From assembly GCA_038746285.1 (NCBI GenBank), contig JBCDKT010000028.1:1-51763 (forward strand): a DNA stretch of 51,763 nt. The letters are read 5' to 3'. Under the pieces are notes generated by a model. That model had not been told where the DNA came from. It did not search any database and saw nothing but the letters and a program-made list of their open reading frames with translations. How positions within the stretch are numbered: the first letter of the stretch is position 1; the number at the start of each line of letters is the position of its first letter. Both the position numbers and the translations under genes were made by a program. Of the stretch, positions 23,654 through 32,626 are shown in pieces. Origin of the DNA: Bacteroidota bacterium (GTDB taxonomy: Bacteria > Bacteroidota > Rhodothermia > Rhodothermales > JANQRZ01).

Positions 23654-25837
23654 TCAGTTCTCCTTGATCTTGCTACCCTTGATGACGACATCGCCACTCC
23701 CCTTCACCTGGATCTTCTTGCCCTTGATGATGATGTCGCCGCTCTTCTTCATGATGATCTCGGCCTTGCCCGTCTTCAGCACGATCTGGTCCTCGGCCAT
23801 GAGTTGGATCTTCTTCGCGTTGACGGCCCACTCCTTCGTAACCTGCTCATGGTGGTTGCCGCCGATCTTCTCGTCGAGGTCCTTGACCACGCTCAGCGAC
23901 TGGCCATCGCCGACGTTGATCGAGAAACTCTTGCCTACAGAGACCGACTTGGAGCCGCCGATGGTCTCACTCTTGTTGCCGCCGATGGCTTCGCCTTTGA
24001 ACGCGCCGACCTCTTCCATTTTAGCTCCGCCGACGGTTTCATTCATCGCCGCGCCGACGGTGACCTGATAGGCTGCCCCGATAGCGAGCGACTTCGCTGC
24101 TGTGATGTTCTCCGCTTTGGCGCCCGCGACGTTCTGCGTCATGTTGCCGACGATCGTCTCGCTGTGGTTGCCCCCAACGGTGATCGTCTTGTTCGCCCCA
24201 ACCATCTCTGTCTGGTCGGCTCCGACAACCTTATCCCGATTGTTATCGACCTGCAGGCGCTGGTTGTGCCTGACCCACTCGGACTGGTCATGACCGATCG
24301 TGATGGTCTCGTCGTTCTTCACCTCGACCGTGTGGTTTCTGGTGGCGTGGAGGTAGATGTTCTCTTCGCCCTGCTTGTCGTCGAAGGTGAGTTCGTTCTT
24401 GCCCCAGGTGCGGATAACGTTCTGGTGCTTGTTACGCACCGTCGAGGGCGATGCCTGCGATGGGTTGGGAACGGTACCGAGCGCAAACGGGCGGTCGATG
24501 TCCCCGTTGAGGCACGCCCAGATCATCTCGGTGCCGGCGTGATTGGGAAAGTGGATGCCGTAGTCCGCCCCCGAGTAGCCCTGGTTCATGGGAATCGGGA
24601 GCGTGGCGGTGCCGTCGACCGCGTCGCCGAGGTCGAAGTCCATCTTGGCGTGGTAGCGCCCTTGGTCGTCGAGGTGGGCGTAGAGGCCGCCGGCTGTTTC
24701 GACTTTCGCTGTCATCACACCGGGGAGACGAGGCTCCGGCGTCAGACGCGGCGGGCGGAACGCGACGTCGGCCGGGATGCACCTGAACTCGTTGCGGTAG
24801 GGCACGGCCGCGTCTTCGCCTGCCTGCATGGTCATCGCTCCTCGCTGCGAGCCGTAGTGCGTGATTTCGGTAACGAGGTAGGCGTGGTTGAGGTCGAGGC
24901 GGTAGTGCTGATCAAGCGTGAAGGTGTGCCCGGCGCGGAGCCGCAGGCACGTCCCCTCCCCTTGCCCGGCGCGCCGCTGGCACTCGATCTCCTCGTTGCG
25001 GACGCGCGCCAGCCGGTCGCCTTCGTCGGCGTCCTGGAAGTGCGGGCCGTACTCGTAGTACGTCCCCGGCTGGTCGCGGTTGATCTGCGACTCGACGCAC
25101 AGCTTCTCCTCCGGCGTGCGGTAGTTGTGGTCCTTGAGGATCACCTTGCCGGTGACGATCTGTTCGCGGAAGAGAAACTGCTGCACGGTCTCGGTGTGCG
25201 GCTGGGCGAAGCCGTCCATCCGCTGGTAGGTCACCGTGTCTTCGCCCTCGATGGGCGGGTTCTGGCTCCGGTCGTCGGTGAAGACGACGACCTCGCGGCT
25301 CCCCTCCTGCCGGAAGAAGAACTGGATGCCCTCGTGCTCGCAGAGGCGCGACACGAACGCGAGGTCCGTCTCCTGGTACTGCGTGCAGTACTCGCGCGCC
25401 GGGTAGCTCGCCTGGAGCAGGAACTCGAAGTCGCCCCCGGCGAAGCCCGCGTCGGTGAGGACGGCCTCGATGATCTCCTGGACAGACTGCTCCTGGAAGA
25501 TGCGGCTCTGGTGGGTCAGCGAGAGCCGCCACAGGCGCGGGACGAGGACGGCGCGGTAGCGGTAGTAGTCGCTCCCGACGGGGCCGCCCTGCTCGAAGTG
25601 CGCCACGACGCCGTGGACCGGCCACGGCTCGTCCTCGCCGTGGAGGACGAGCGTCGCGGGCTGGTCCATGAGGTCGGAGAACGGGACCGACGGGTCGGTG
25701 GACAGCAGCTCGAGCTCGAACCGGAACGGCTGCGAGATCGCCTCGCGGCCGACGAAGCTGACCACCTCGAGCGTGTCCTCGCCGAGCTGGGCCGTCGAGA
25801 AAGAGAACTTGAGCGCGTTCGCCGGAGTCGTTGCCAT
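23654..25837 (-). CDS. vgrG: VgrG spike protein (TssI)
   Basis: 727 residues. The gp27-like base covers about 8-370 (ISQPFRFELELLS, YRAVLVPRLWRLSLTHQSRIFQ, QETDLAFVSRLCEHEGIQFFF). The gp5 OB domain follows around 375-480 (DQGRYHAKMDFDLGD, IHFPNHAGTEMIWACLNGDIDRP). A long C-terminal beta-helix runs from about 500 to 727 with degenerate repeats (NETITIG, GNHSETIVGN, GGNKSETIGG) and ends in KSGDIIIKGKKIQV and SGDVVIKGSKI. The trimer crowns the Hcp tube and pierces the target cell. No effector domain is fused to it. clpV ends 17 bases upstream, and DUF6484 starts 2 bases downstream. Confidence 0.96.
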   Translation of the reverse strand: MATTPANALKFSFSTAQLGEDTLEVVSFVGREAISQPFRFELELLSTDPSVPFSDLMDQPATLVLHGEDEPWPVHGVVAHFEQGGPVGSDYYRYRAVLVPRLWRLSLTHQSRIFQEQSVQEIIEAVLTDAGFAGGDFEFLLQASYPAREYCTQYQETDLAFVSRLCEHEGIQFFFRQEGSREVVVFTDDRSQNPPIEGEDTVTYQRMDGFAQPHTETVQQFLFREQIVTGKVILKDHNYRTPEEKLCVESQINRDQPGTYYEYGPHFQDADEGDRLARVRNEEIECQRRAGQGEGTCLRLRAGHTFTLDQHYRLDLNHAYLVTEITHYGSQRGAMTMQAGEDAAVPYRNEFRCIPADVAFRPPRLTPEPRLPGVMTAKVETAGGLYAHLDDQGRYHAKMDFDLGDAVDGTATLPIPMNQGYSGADYGIHFPNHAGTEMIWACLNGDIDRPFALGTVPNPSQASPSTVRNKHQNVIRTWGKNELTFDDKQGEENIYLHATRNHTVEVKNDETITIGHDQSEWVRHNQRLQVDNNRDKVVGADQTEMVGANKTITVGGNHSETIVGNMTQNVAGAKAENITAAKSLAIGAAYQVTVGAAMNETVGGAKMEEVGAFKGEAIGGNKSETIGGSKSVSVGKSFSINVGDGQSLSVVKDLDEKIGGNHHEQVTKEWAVNAKKIQLMAEDQIVLKTGKAEIIMKKSGDIIIKGKKIQVKGSGDVVIKGSKIKEN

Positions 25838-25854
25838 CGGGTGCGAAGTAAGCG

Positions 25855-28539
25855 TTAGGAAGTAGCGAGGTCCGCTTCGGCAGGCTCTGCCGCCGCTGCC
25901 TCTTCGTCTCCGCCAAAAGTATACGTGAAGTCGCCCTGCTCGTCGATGCCGAGGGCGAGGCGCTCGGGCGTGGTCGCGTCGGCCATCTGGGCGAGGAGGG
26001 CGCGGCTCGCCTCGGGCAGGAGCGTCCGGTCGATGATGAAGTCGATGTTGCGCGCGCCGGAGTCGACCTGCGTGCAGCGCTCGGCGATGCGCTCGACGAT
26101 CCGGTCGCCATATTCAAACCGCATCCCGTGCGTGGCACGGAGGCGGCGGCCGATCTTGTCGAGCTTGAGCCGCGTGATGCGGGCGATGGCGTCTTTGTCG
26201 AGCGGGTAGTACGGGACCACCTTCATCCGCCCGAGGAGCGCCGCCTGGAAGTGCCCGACGAGTTCGGGGTGGATCGCCGCGCGGAGCGTGTCAGCGTCGG
26301 GGCGGCTGCCTGCCGTCGCCGCCTCGATCACGGTCGCGCTCCCGATGTTGGAGGTCATCAGGATGACGGTGTTTCGGAAGTTGATCTCGCGCCCCTCGCC
26401 ATCGCGCATCATGCCGCTGTCGAGGACCTGGTAGAACATCTCCATCACGTCGGTGTGCGCCTTCTCGGCCTCGTCGAGGAGCACGACCGAGTAGGGCTGG
26501 CGGCGGACGGCCTCGGTGAGGACCCCGCCCTCACCATAGCCGACGTAGCCGGGCGGCGAGCCTTTGAGCGACGAGACGGTGTGCGCCTCCTGGTATTCGC
26601 TCATGTTGATCGTCGTCAGGAAGCGCTCGCCGCCGAAGAGCCGCTCGGCGAGCTGCTTGGCGGTCTCGGTCTTGCCGACCCCGCTCGGCCCGACGAGCAG
26701 GAAGACGGCAATCGGCGCGTCGGGGTTACCCATCCCGGCTTTGGCGGTGCGGATCGTGTCGGCGATCTGATCGAGCGCCTCGTCCTGGCCCTTGATGGAC
26801 TGCCCGAGGTCGGCTTCGAGGGCGAGGAGGGTCTCGGCCTCGTCGCGCTCCATCGTGCCGGCCGGGATGCCGGTCCAGTCGGCGATGACGCTGGCGACGA
26901 CGCGCTCGTCGACGGCGGCGTAGACGAGGGCCTCGCCCTGCTGCACCTCGGCCAGCTGCTCTTTGAGCCTGCCTAGCTTGTCGCGCAGGCTGTCTTGCTC
27001 GGCCGGCGCGCCATCGCCGCCGAGGTGCTCGGCGATCTGCTGGCGCACGGACTCGATCTCAAGCACGACCTCGCGCTCGCGCTCCCAGCGGTCGAGGAGC
27101 GCGTCGCGCCGCTGCTCTAGCTCAGCCTGCTCGGCTTCGAGGGCCGCGAGCGCGTCCGCGTCGTCGTGGAGGCCGGTCTCGAGGTCGCGCCGCATCGCCT
27201 TCGCGGTGATGGCGAGGTTCAGGAGCCGGCGCTCGACGTCGTCGACGGCACCGGGCTTGGCCGACTGGCTCATCTTGACGCGCGCCGAGGCGGTGTCCAT
27301 GAGGTCCACGGCCTTGTCGGGGAGCTGGCGCCCGGTGATGTAGCGGTCGCCGAAGGCGGCGGCGGCGTGCGCGGCCTCGTTCGTGATCTGCACGTCGTGG
27401 TGGTCCTCGTAGATCGACTTGATCCCGCGCAGCATCGTCGTCGCGTCCTCGACCGAGGGCTCCTCGATCTTGACCATCTGGAAGCGCCGCTCTAGCGCCG
27501 GGTCCTTCTCGATGTACTTCTTGTACTCGCTCCAGGTCGTCGCGGCGACGGTCCGCAGCTCGCCGCGCGCGAGGGCGGGCTTGAGGAGGTTGGCCGCGTC
27601 GGCGGTCCCGGCAGCTCCGCCTGCGCCGATGAGGGTGTGCGCCTCGTCGATGAAGAGAATCGTCGGCTTGGGAGCCTCGCGGACCTCCTGAATGACGGAC
27701 TTGAGCCGGTTCTCGAACTCGCCCTTGACCCCGGCTCCGGCCTGGAGCAGCCCGAGGTCGAGCCCGACGATCTCGACTTCCTTCAGGCTGTCCGGCACGT
27801 CGCCGTGCGCGAGCCGCAGCGCGAGGCCCTCGACGACGGCCGACTTGCCGACCCCGGCCTCGCCGACGAGGATCGGGTTGTTCTTGCGCCGCCGGCTGAG
27901 CACGTCGATCATCTGCCGGATCTCGCCGTCGCGCGCGAAGATCGGGTCGATGCCGCCCTGCCGGGCCTTTTCGGTGAGGTTCTCGGTGTAGAGGTCGAGC
28001 GCGGTCTCGCCCGCGCGCTTGCCCGGCCCGGCCGCGCGCGGCCCGCCGGTGCGGAGCGCCGCCTGGTCCTCCGCCGAGCCGGCGACGATCTCGAAGAAGT
28101 CCTCGCGGAGCGCGTCCGGCTTGACGGGCGCGAGCACGTCCGTCACCTCGTCCATCCGCAGCCCGTCGCTCTCGAGGAGCGCTTCGAGGAGGTAGCCCGA
28201 GCGCACCTCGGCGTCGCCGTGGTGGACCGACCCGACGACGAACGCCTTCTCGACGAGGTCGAGCAGGATCGGCGAGAACGTCGGCCGCCCGGTGTTGCCC
28301 GTCTTGAAGCCCTCGAGCCGCGTCGTGATCGCCTCCCACAGCCGCCCGCTGTCCACGCCGAACCGGTCGAGGACGCGCGGGATGTCGCCACCGCCGGCTT
28401 CGAGAAGCTTGGCGAGCAGGTGCTCGGTCGAGACCTCGTAGTGGCCGCGCGCGATTGCGAACCCGGCGGCGGCTTCGAGGGCACGGGTGACGGTGCCGTT
28501 GAGCTTCTGGAGGAGCTTTTTGAGGTCTTTCGAGATCAT
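25855..28539 (-). CDS. tssH: T6SS AAA+ ATPase ClpV (TssH)
   Basis: 894 residues, the normal ClpV size. The N-terminal double Clp-N domain covers 1-160. The first AAA+ module has Walker A GEAGVGKS near 225 and Walker [17 protein letters not shown] coiled middle domain lies at about 440-540 ([20 protein letters not shown]). The second module has Walker A GPSGVGKT near 620, [31 protein letters not shown] in pieces, and MTSNIGS. ClpV hexamers pull TssC from contracted sheaths and recycle the subunits. The position between tssG and vgrG and the [28 protein letters not shown] segment typical of TssH set it apart from ClpB, its close relative. Confidence 0.95.
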   Translation of the reverse strand: MISKDLKKLLQKLNGTVTRALEAAAGFAIARGHYEVSTEHLLAKLLEAGGGDIPRVLDRFGVDSGRLWEAITTRLEGFKTGNTGRPTFSPILLDLVEKAFVVGSVHHGDAEVRSGYLLEALLESDGLRMDEVTDVLAPVKPDALREDFFEIVAGSAEDQAALRTGGPRAAGPGKRAGETALDLYTENLTEKARQGGIDPIFARDGEIRQMIDVLSRRRKNNPILVGEAGVGKSAVVEGLALRLAHGDVPDSLKEVEIVGLDLGLLQAGAGVKGEFENRLKSVIQEVREAPKPTILFIDEAHTLIGAGGAAGTADAANLLKPALARGELRTVAATTWSEYKKYIEKDPALERRFQMVKIEEPSVEDATTMLRGIKSIYEDHHDVQITNEAAHAAAAFGDRYITGRQLPDKAVDLMDTASARVKMSQSAKPGAVDDVERRLLNLAITAKAMRRDLETGLHDDADALAALEAEQAELEQRRDALLDRWEREREVVLEIESVRQQIAEHLGGDGAPAEQDSLRDKLGRLKEQLAEVQQGEALVYAAVDERVVASVIADWTGIPAGTMERDEAETLLALEADLGQSIKGQDEALDQIADTIRTAKAGMGNPDAPIAVFLLVGPSGVGKTETAKQLAERLFGGERFLTTINMSEYQEAHTVSSLKGSPPGYVGYGEGGVLTEAVRRQPYSVVLLDEAEKAHTDVMEMFYQVLDSGMMRDGEGREINFRNTVILMTSNIGSATVIEAATAGSRPDADTLRAAIHPELVGHFQAALLGRMKVVPYYPLDKDAIARITRLKLDKIGRRLRATHGMRFEYGDRIVERIAERCTQVDSGARNIDFIIDRTLLPEASRALLAQMADATTPERLALGIDEQGDFTYTFGGDEEAAAAEPAEADLATS

Positions 28540-28614
28540 GGCGGGGCCGAGTCGGGTGTCCGGGGTCGGGAGTGTGAGGCTGTCTTCTGCTCGCTGTTTT
28601 CTGTCCGCTGCCCC

Positions 28615-29640
28615 TCAGGCGTAGGCGACGATGCGTTCGGTGATGACGGCCTCGCGGGGCCGCCCGACCCAGGTGTTCTCGCCGAGGCGGGCGGTGCGGT
28701 CGCCGAGGCGGAGGCCGGGCACGTCGCCGGTGCGGAGCAGGAGGCGCACGTCGAAGTCGAGGTGGTCGGGGGCGTAGAGGCCGACGAGCCAGCCGAGGGC
28801 GTCGGCGCGCGCGCCGCCGGGGAGGTAGGCCTCGAAGTCCTCCAGCCCCATCGGGCCGAGGACGACGCGGAACTTGCCGCCCGCGTCGAGCACGCTCGCG
28901 CCGAGGAGCGCCGAGCCGCCCAGCGTGGCGCGGGTCCCGCTTTGCCCGAGCCGGGGCCGGTTCTCGACCTGCACCCGCCGCATCACGTTCTCCTCCACGC
29001 CCACTTCCAGCCCGTCCGTGAACGCGCCGACGAGCGTCCTCAACCCCTCGGCCGTACGGACACGCCGGCTGAGGAGGCCGGCCAAGCCGGCGAGGCGGTC
29101 CGTGGAAACTGGCGCATTGGCAAGGGCGCCCGGGTTGGCGAGGCCGGCGACCGCGAGAAGATAGGGCGCATAGCTCCCGAAATCGCCTGCGCGGTACTTC
29201 TTCCAGGCCCGGTAGAAGTAGCTGTAGAGGCGGTGGTTGAAGAGGTCCAGGAAGTGCCGGAGCGGGAGCGTCTCGGCGGCTTCCGTGGCGATGTCTTCGT
29301 AGAGGTAGACCGGCAGCGGCGAGGCGATGCCGTAGAGGCCCATGAAGGTGACTGTCACCTCAGCTCCGTCATCGCCGAGCGCCACCGAGCGCACGTCGGA
29401 GGAGGGGAAGATGGTCGCGGGGTGCGGGAGGAAGCGGATGCGCTCGGCGTCGGGATCGGCGCTCGTGCCGGGCGCGGGGGCGTCGGGGAAGTAGGCTTCG
29501 AGGAGGCGGACCGCCTGGAAGAAGTCGAACCGGTAGCCGGCGCGGAAGAGGTCGGCATAGATGCCACGCGTCGGGCGCGCCTCCTCGTCGGCAGGCACCG
29601 CGTCGTGCTCCGGGGCGGTATGGACCGTGGCTTCGCTCAC
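28615..29640 (-). CDS. tssG: T6SS baseplate protein TssG
   Basis: 341 residues from GTG 29640. This start overlaps the tssF stop by four bases (GTGA), and no ATG lies near. Visible TssG features are RFDFFQAVRLLE near 36-47, RIRFLPHPATIFPSSDV, VTVTFMGLYGIASPLPVYL and LRHFLDLFNHRLYSYFYRAWKKY, then LGGSALLGASVLD near the C-terminal third. TssG joins TssF2-TssE-TssK in the wedge of the T6SS baseplate in the cytoplasm. It is translationally coupled to tssF. After its stop, a purine-rich stretch (minus strand) of 75 bases leads to clpV. Confidence 0.93.
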   Translation of the reverse strand: MSEATVHTAPEHDAVPADEEARPTRGIYADLFRAGYRFDFFQAVRLLEAYFPDAPAPGTSADPDAERIRFLPHPATIFPSSDVRSVALGDDGAEVTVTFMGLYGIASPLPVYLYEDIATEAAETLPLRHFLDLFNHRLYSYFYRAWKKYRAGDFGSYAPYLLAVAGLANPGALANAPVSTDRLAGLAGLLSRRVRTAEGLRTLVGAFTDGLEVGVEENVMRRVQVENRPRLGQSGTRATLGGSALLGASVLDAGGKFRVVLGPMGLEDFEAYLPGGARADALGWLVGLYAPDHLDFDVRLLLRTGDVPGLRLGDRTARLGENTWVGRPREAVITERIVAYA

Positions 29641-31376
29641 AGCGGCAGCTGCTCTCCCTGCTCGGCCTCCCACCGCATCGTCTCGCCCGAGGGCATGAGG
29701 ACGACCGCGAGGTGGACGAACGAGTTGATCGTCGCGTAGGACGCGAAGAACCGGCTGAGGACGAGGCCGAGCAGGGCCGCGTCGCCGGTGTCCGCGAACT
29801 TCTGTTCGTCGAGTTCGACCGTGACCTCGGTGCCGCGCAGCACGGCACCCCGGTGGATGCGCTCCTTCGGTACCCAGCGCACGTCGCGGATGCCATCGAT
29901 CCGCTGCCGGACACTCTCGGCCCCGCTCCAGTCGTAGAGCCGGAGCACGCCCGCGAGCGCCTCGCGCGTCGCCGCCGAGCGGTAGTTGAACGACCAGTGC
30001 GAGAGCAGCATCCAGTAGAAGTCCTGCTGCCGATCGGTCGGCGGGTAGCGGATGAGAGTCGGCTGCACGAGGTTCTGGACGGCGACGTTGCGGATGCTCT
30101 TCGAGGCGAAGCGGTTGACCGAGCGCTCCCGGAGATGCTCGCGCGGAATCGTCCCGTTGGTGCAGCGGAGCGCGAGCGACAGGGTCTCGACCGGCAGCGT
30201 CCCGTCGCCGGTTGGGGCCACGCCCTGGAGCGTGAGCGTCGTCTCGTAGCGGTCGGTGAGGCCGCGGCGCGAGACGGCGGTGTAGGTCCGGTCGCCCCCG
30301 GCGCGCTCGGGCGAGAGCAGCCGCCGGTACGCGTGCCGCCGGCCGGTCATGTCCTCGATTCCCGTCACTGACTCGACGGCGTAGACCTCGACGCCGGTGC
30401 GGCGGCGCACGTCGGCCACAACGCGGTACTCGGCGCTGCGGTGGTCCGCCCGGACCGGTTCGGCGTCCTGCTCGAAGAGGTTGACGACGGGGCTGGCGAA
30501 GAGCCTCACCTGCTCGGCCCCGAAGCGCTGCGGCTCGGGGTAGCTCCGGTCGAAGTGGAGCGTGACGCGGAACGCGTCGGCCTGCCCTTCCGGGTCGAAC
30601 CGGTCGAGGCCGAGGAGGTCGGCGCACCAGAACTTGGGCCGGAACGCCAGATACTCCTGCAGCAGCCGGAGGCCGGACGGCGCGCGCTCGGCCTCGGGCA
30701 AGAGGGCGTCGTCGAGGCCGAGGCCGCCGGGCCGGACCCACTCCTGCCCGTGCAGCCGGAGCGACGCCTCGCCGCTCTCGACGGTGACGGTGCGGACCCG
30801 GCGGGTGAAGAAGTAGTGCATCGCCGCGGCCGTCGCCGGGTCGGCGTGGAAGTACAGCCGGAGCGCGCCGAGGTCGAGGTCAGCCAGGGTGGCCCCGGCC
30901 GTGCAGGCAAACGAGAGCGCCGCGCTGGAGGTCCCGTCCGCGGCCCAGGCGAGCGCTACGTCGTCGAGGCGAAGGGGTTGGACGGTGACTGCGCGCGTGG
31001 TCACGAACCGGCAGACGGTATTCTCGTCTCCTACCGGGTCGCTCTGCACCTCGGTGCCGCGCGGGAGCACGGTCTTCTCCCCGCTTCGCTGGCCCTCGAA
31101 CGCGACGAGCGAAAGCGACGGGACCGGGCGCAGGAAGTGCGGAAAGAGCAGCTCGCACAGCCCCTCGGTGATCTGCGGCAGCTCGTCGTCGAGGCGCTCG
31201 CGGATGCGGCCGGTGAGGAGCGCGAACCCCTCGAAGAGGCGCTCGACGTACGGGTCCCGGTCGGTGACGCTGTCGATGTTGAGGTAGCGCGCCTGCTCGG
31301 GGTGGACCTGCGCGAACGCCTTCCCCGCCTCGTGCAGGTAGCGCATCTCCTCGTCGAAGTAGCGTCGCTGGCTCAT
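29637..31376 (-). CDS. tssF: T6SS baseplate protein TssF
   Basis: 579 residues, the typical TssF length. It begins YFDEEMRYLHEAGKAFAQVHPEQARYL and continues DPYVERLFEGFALLTGRIRERLDDELPQITEGLCELLFPHFLRPVPSL in pieces, all strong family motifs. The C-terminal part has WMLLSHWSFNYRSAATREALAGVLRLYDW and ALLGLVLSRFFASYATINSF. TssF is the large wedge subunit of the baseplate. It follows tssE by 27 bases and overlaps tssG by 4 bases, the usual tssE-F-G order. Confidence 0.96.
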   Translation of the reverse strand: MSQRRYFDEEMRYLHEAGKAFAQVHPEQARYLNIDSVTDRDPYVERLFEGFALLTGRIRERLDDELPQITEGLCELLFPHFLRPVPSLSLVAFEGQRSGEKTVLPRGTEVQSDPVGDENTVCRFVTTRAVTVQPLRLDDVALAWAADGTSSAALSFACTAGATLADLDLGALRLYFHADPATAAAMHYFFTRRVRTVTVESGEASLRLHGQEWVRPGGLGLDDALLPEAERAPSGLRLLQEYLAFRPKFWCADLLGLDRFDPEGQADAFRVTLHFDRSYPEPQRFGAEQVRLFASPVVNLFEQDAEPVRADHRSAEYRVVADVRRRTGVEVYAVESVTGIEDMTGRRHAYRRLLSPERAGGDRTYTAVSRRGLTDRYETTLTLQGVAPTGDGTLPVETLSLALRCTNGTIPREHLRERSVNRFASKSIRNVAVQNLVQPTLIRYPPTDRQQDFYWMLLSHWSFNYRSAATREALAGVLRLYDWSGAESVRQRIDGIRDVRWVPKERIHRGAVLRGTEVTVELDEQKFADTGDAALLGLVLSRFFASYATINSFVHLAVVLMPSGETMRWEAEQGEQLPL

Positions 31377-31403
31377 GGCGGCAGGCGTTCGCGGGTCAGG
31401 GTG

Positions 31404-31823
31404 TTACCGGGTGCTTACCACCGGCGTGACGTGGGCTTCCTCTTCCGAGGAAAAGGTCGTCTTGAAGCGGACGCGGTCGCCGTCGAGCGTCTCGGCCGTC
31501 AGCAGGAAGACGAGCTGCATCGCGTAGCGGTCCGTGGCCTGGTGCTCGACGCGGACGCGGCGCAGGCGCGGCTCGAACGTCTCGACCGTCGACTCGATGG
31601 CCCGTTTGAGCTCGACGACCGAGCCGGGCATCTCGCGGTAGACGTCGGAGATGTCCGGCAGGCCGTAGCCCGGAAGGTGGCTGAGCGCCCCCTGCCGGGT
31701 GTTGAGCAGCCGGTCGAGGTTGGCGACGATGCTGTGCTCGCGCTGCGCCTCGGGCGCGACGGTCTCGGTCCGGCGACCGTCGCCGAAGCGCCCGCGCAGC
31801 ACGTCGTAGAGGCTTGCTTTCAT
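31404..31823 (-). CDS. tssE: T6SS baseplate protein TssE (gp25-like)
   Basis: 139 residues from ATG 31823 (MKASLYDVLRGRFGD). The frame continues upstream to 31859, but this start matches the family. It is a gpW/gp25 domain with SIVANLDRLLNTRQGALSHLPGYGLPD (in pieces, about 32-60) and ELKRAIESTVETFEPRLRRVRVE, including the EPR motif that is conserved in sheath initiators. TssE starts polymerisation of the sheath on the baseplate. hcp ends 90 bases upstream, and tssF follows by 27 bases. Confidence 0.94.
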   Translation of the reverse strand: MKASLYDVLRGRFGDGRRTETVAPEAQREHSIVANLDRLLNTRQGALSHLPGYGLPDISDVYREMPGSVVELKRAIESTVETFEPRLRRVRVEHQATDRYAMQLVFLLTAETLDGDRVRFKTTFSSEEEAHVTPVVSTR

Positions 31824-31913
31824 CGGAAGCTCGTCGGGCCGAGATGCCGAGCGCCGCACGGTCCGCCGGGCCGAGACCCGTAGCCCGTGCGGCGCTCGAA
31901 GGCGGAGGCCGGA

Positions 31914-32387
31914 CTAGGCAGGCATGGCAGCCCACTCGTCTTCGTACTCGTAGCCATCGGCGTGCTTCCAGTTGATCTTCTCGTAGAGGAAGCTGACGCG
32001 CTCCTGGTGGTTGAGCTTCTCGAACGACGGGTCCTTCGTGTTCGGGACGTTGTTCGTGACCGACGCCACTTTCACCCCGCTCATCGTGATCGTGTAGTAG
32101 ATCTCCTCCTTGCCAGCGGGCGTGATTTTGTAGAAGTCGATCACGATCTGGTCGAGCGTCTGGCCGGTGCAGCAGGCCTGGTAGAGCGACGGCGAGGCGG
32201 TGTCGATCTCCTTCGTCACCTCGGCCGTGCCGTGGACGCGGCTGCCGGTGACGGTGCCTTCCTGCACGTCGACGGGGCTGTAGACTTGGTGCGAGAACTC
32301 GACGATCGCCGAGGTCTGAGCGCGACCTCCTTTGGTGTTGGAGCCGACGATGTCGTTCGAGTAAGTCATGGCGCATTCGAGGGGCAT
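31914..32387 (-). CDS. hcp: T6SS inner-tube protein Hcp (TssD)
   Basis: 157 residues. Hcp motifs are VTKEIDTASPSLYQACCTGQTLDQIVIDFYK (in pieces, about 58-86), EEIYYTITMSGVKVASV and the C-terminal SFLYEKINWKHADG. Hexamers stack into the tube fired by the sheath. There is no toxin extension. It has AGAGG eight bases before the ATG, one of the few good ribosome sites in the cluster, and 239 non-coding bases upstream, both consistent with high, separate expression of this bulk component. Confidence 0.95.
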   Translation of the reverse strand: MPLECAMTYSNDIVGSNTKGGRAQTSAIVEFSHQVYSPVDVQEGTVTGSRVHGTAEVTKEIDTASPSLYQACCTGQTLDQIVIDFYKITPAGKEEIYYTITMSGVKVASVTNNVPNTKDPSFEKLNHQERVSFLYEKINWKHADGYEYEDEWAAMPA

Positions 32388-32626
32388 AGCAAGAACCTCT
32401 TGGGGGTTGGTTGGATGAAGCGGTAGGGGTGAAGCAGAGCCGAGCGGAGCCCGCCGAACGAGTGCTTCAAGTGTCTGCCAGGGAAACGGGAAGTTCCCTC
32501 CTACAGGGACACGCAGGAAACAGCGAAAGAACAGATCAGAGGTAGAGCGACGAACGGCGAGTTACGAATGACGACCGGGGGCCCGCCGCGAGTTCGTAGC
32601 TCGTCGCTTGGATCTCGTCGCTTGTC
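32388..32626 (-). promoter_or_regulatory. Leader/intergenic region upstream of hcp
   Basis: This is the longest gap inside the T6SS operon (239 bases), between the tssC stop and the hcp ATG. It contains an 11-base perfect palindrome GGGAAGTTCCC (32488-32498). AGCGACGA and TCGTCGCT arms (about 32548-32556 and 32599-32606) could fold around the tssC end. I see no convincing promoter. A private promoter or a processing site for hcp is inferred from position only. Confidence 0.3.

Noticed and set aside
23804-25858. 684-codon plus-strand frame opposite vgrG
   Set aside because: Low-complexity Val/Leu/Arg/Asp translation; vgrG on the other strand is certain.
25855-28539. ClpB chaperone instead of ClpV
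   Set aside because: Position between tssG and vgrG and the ClpV-type [21 protein letters not shown] segment favour TssH.
27637-29739. 700-codon plus-strand frame opposite clpV and tssG
   Set aside because: Spans two real genes on the opposite strand and shows no motif.
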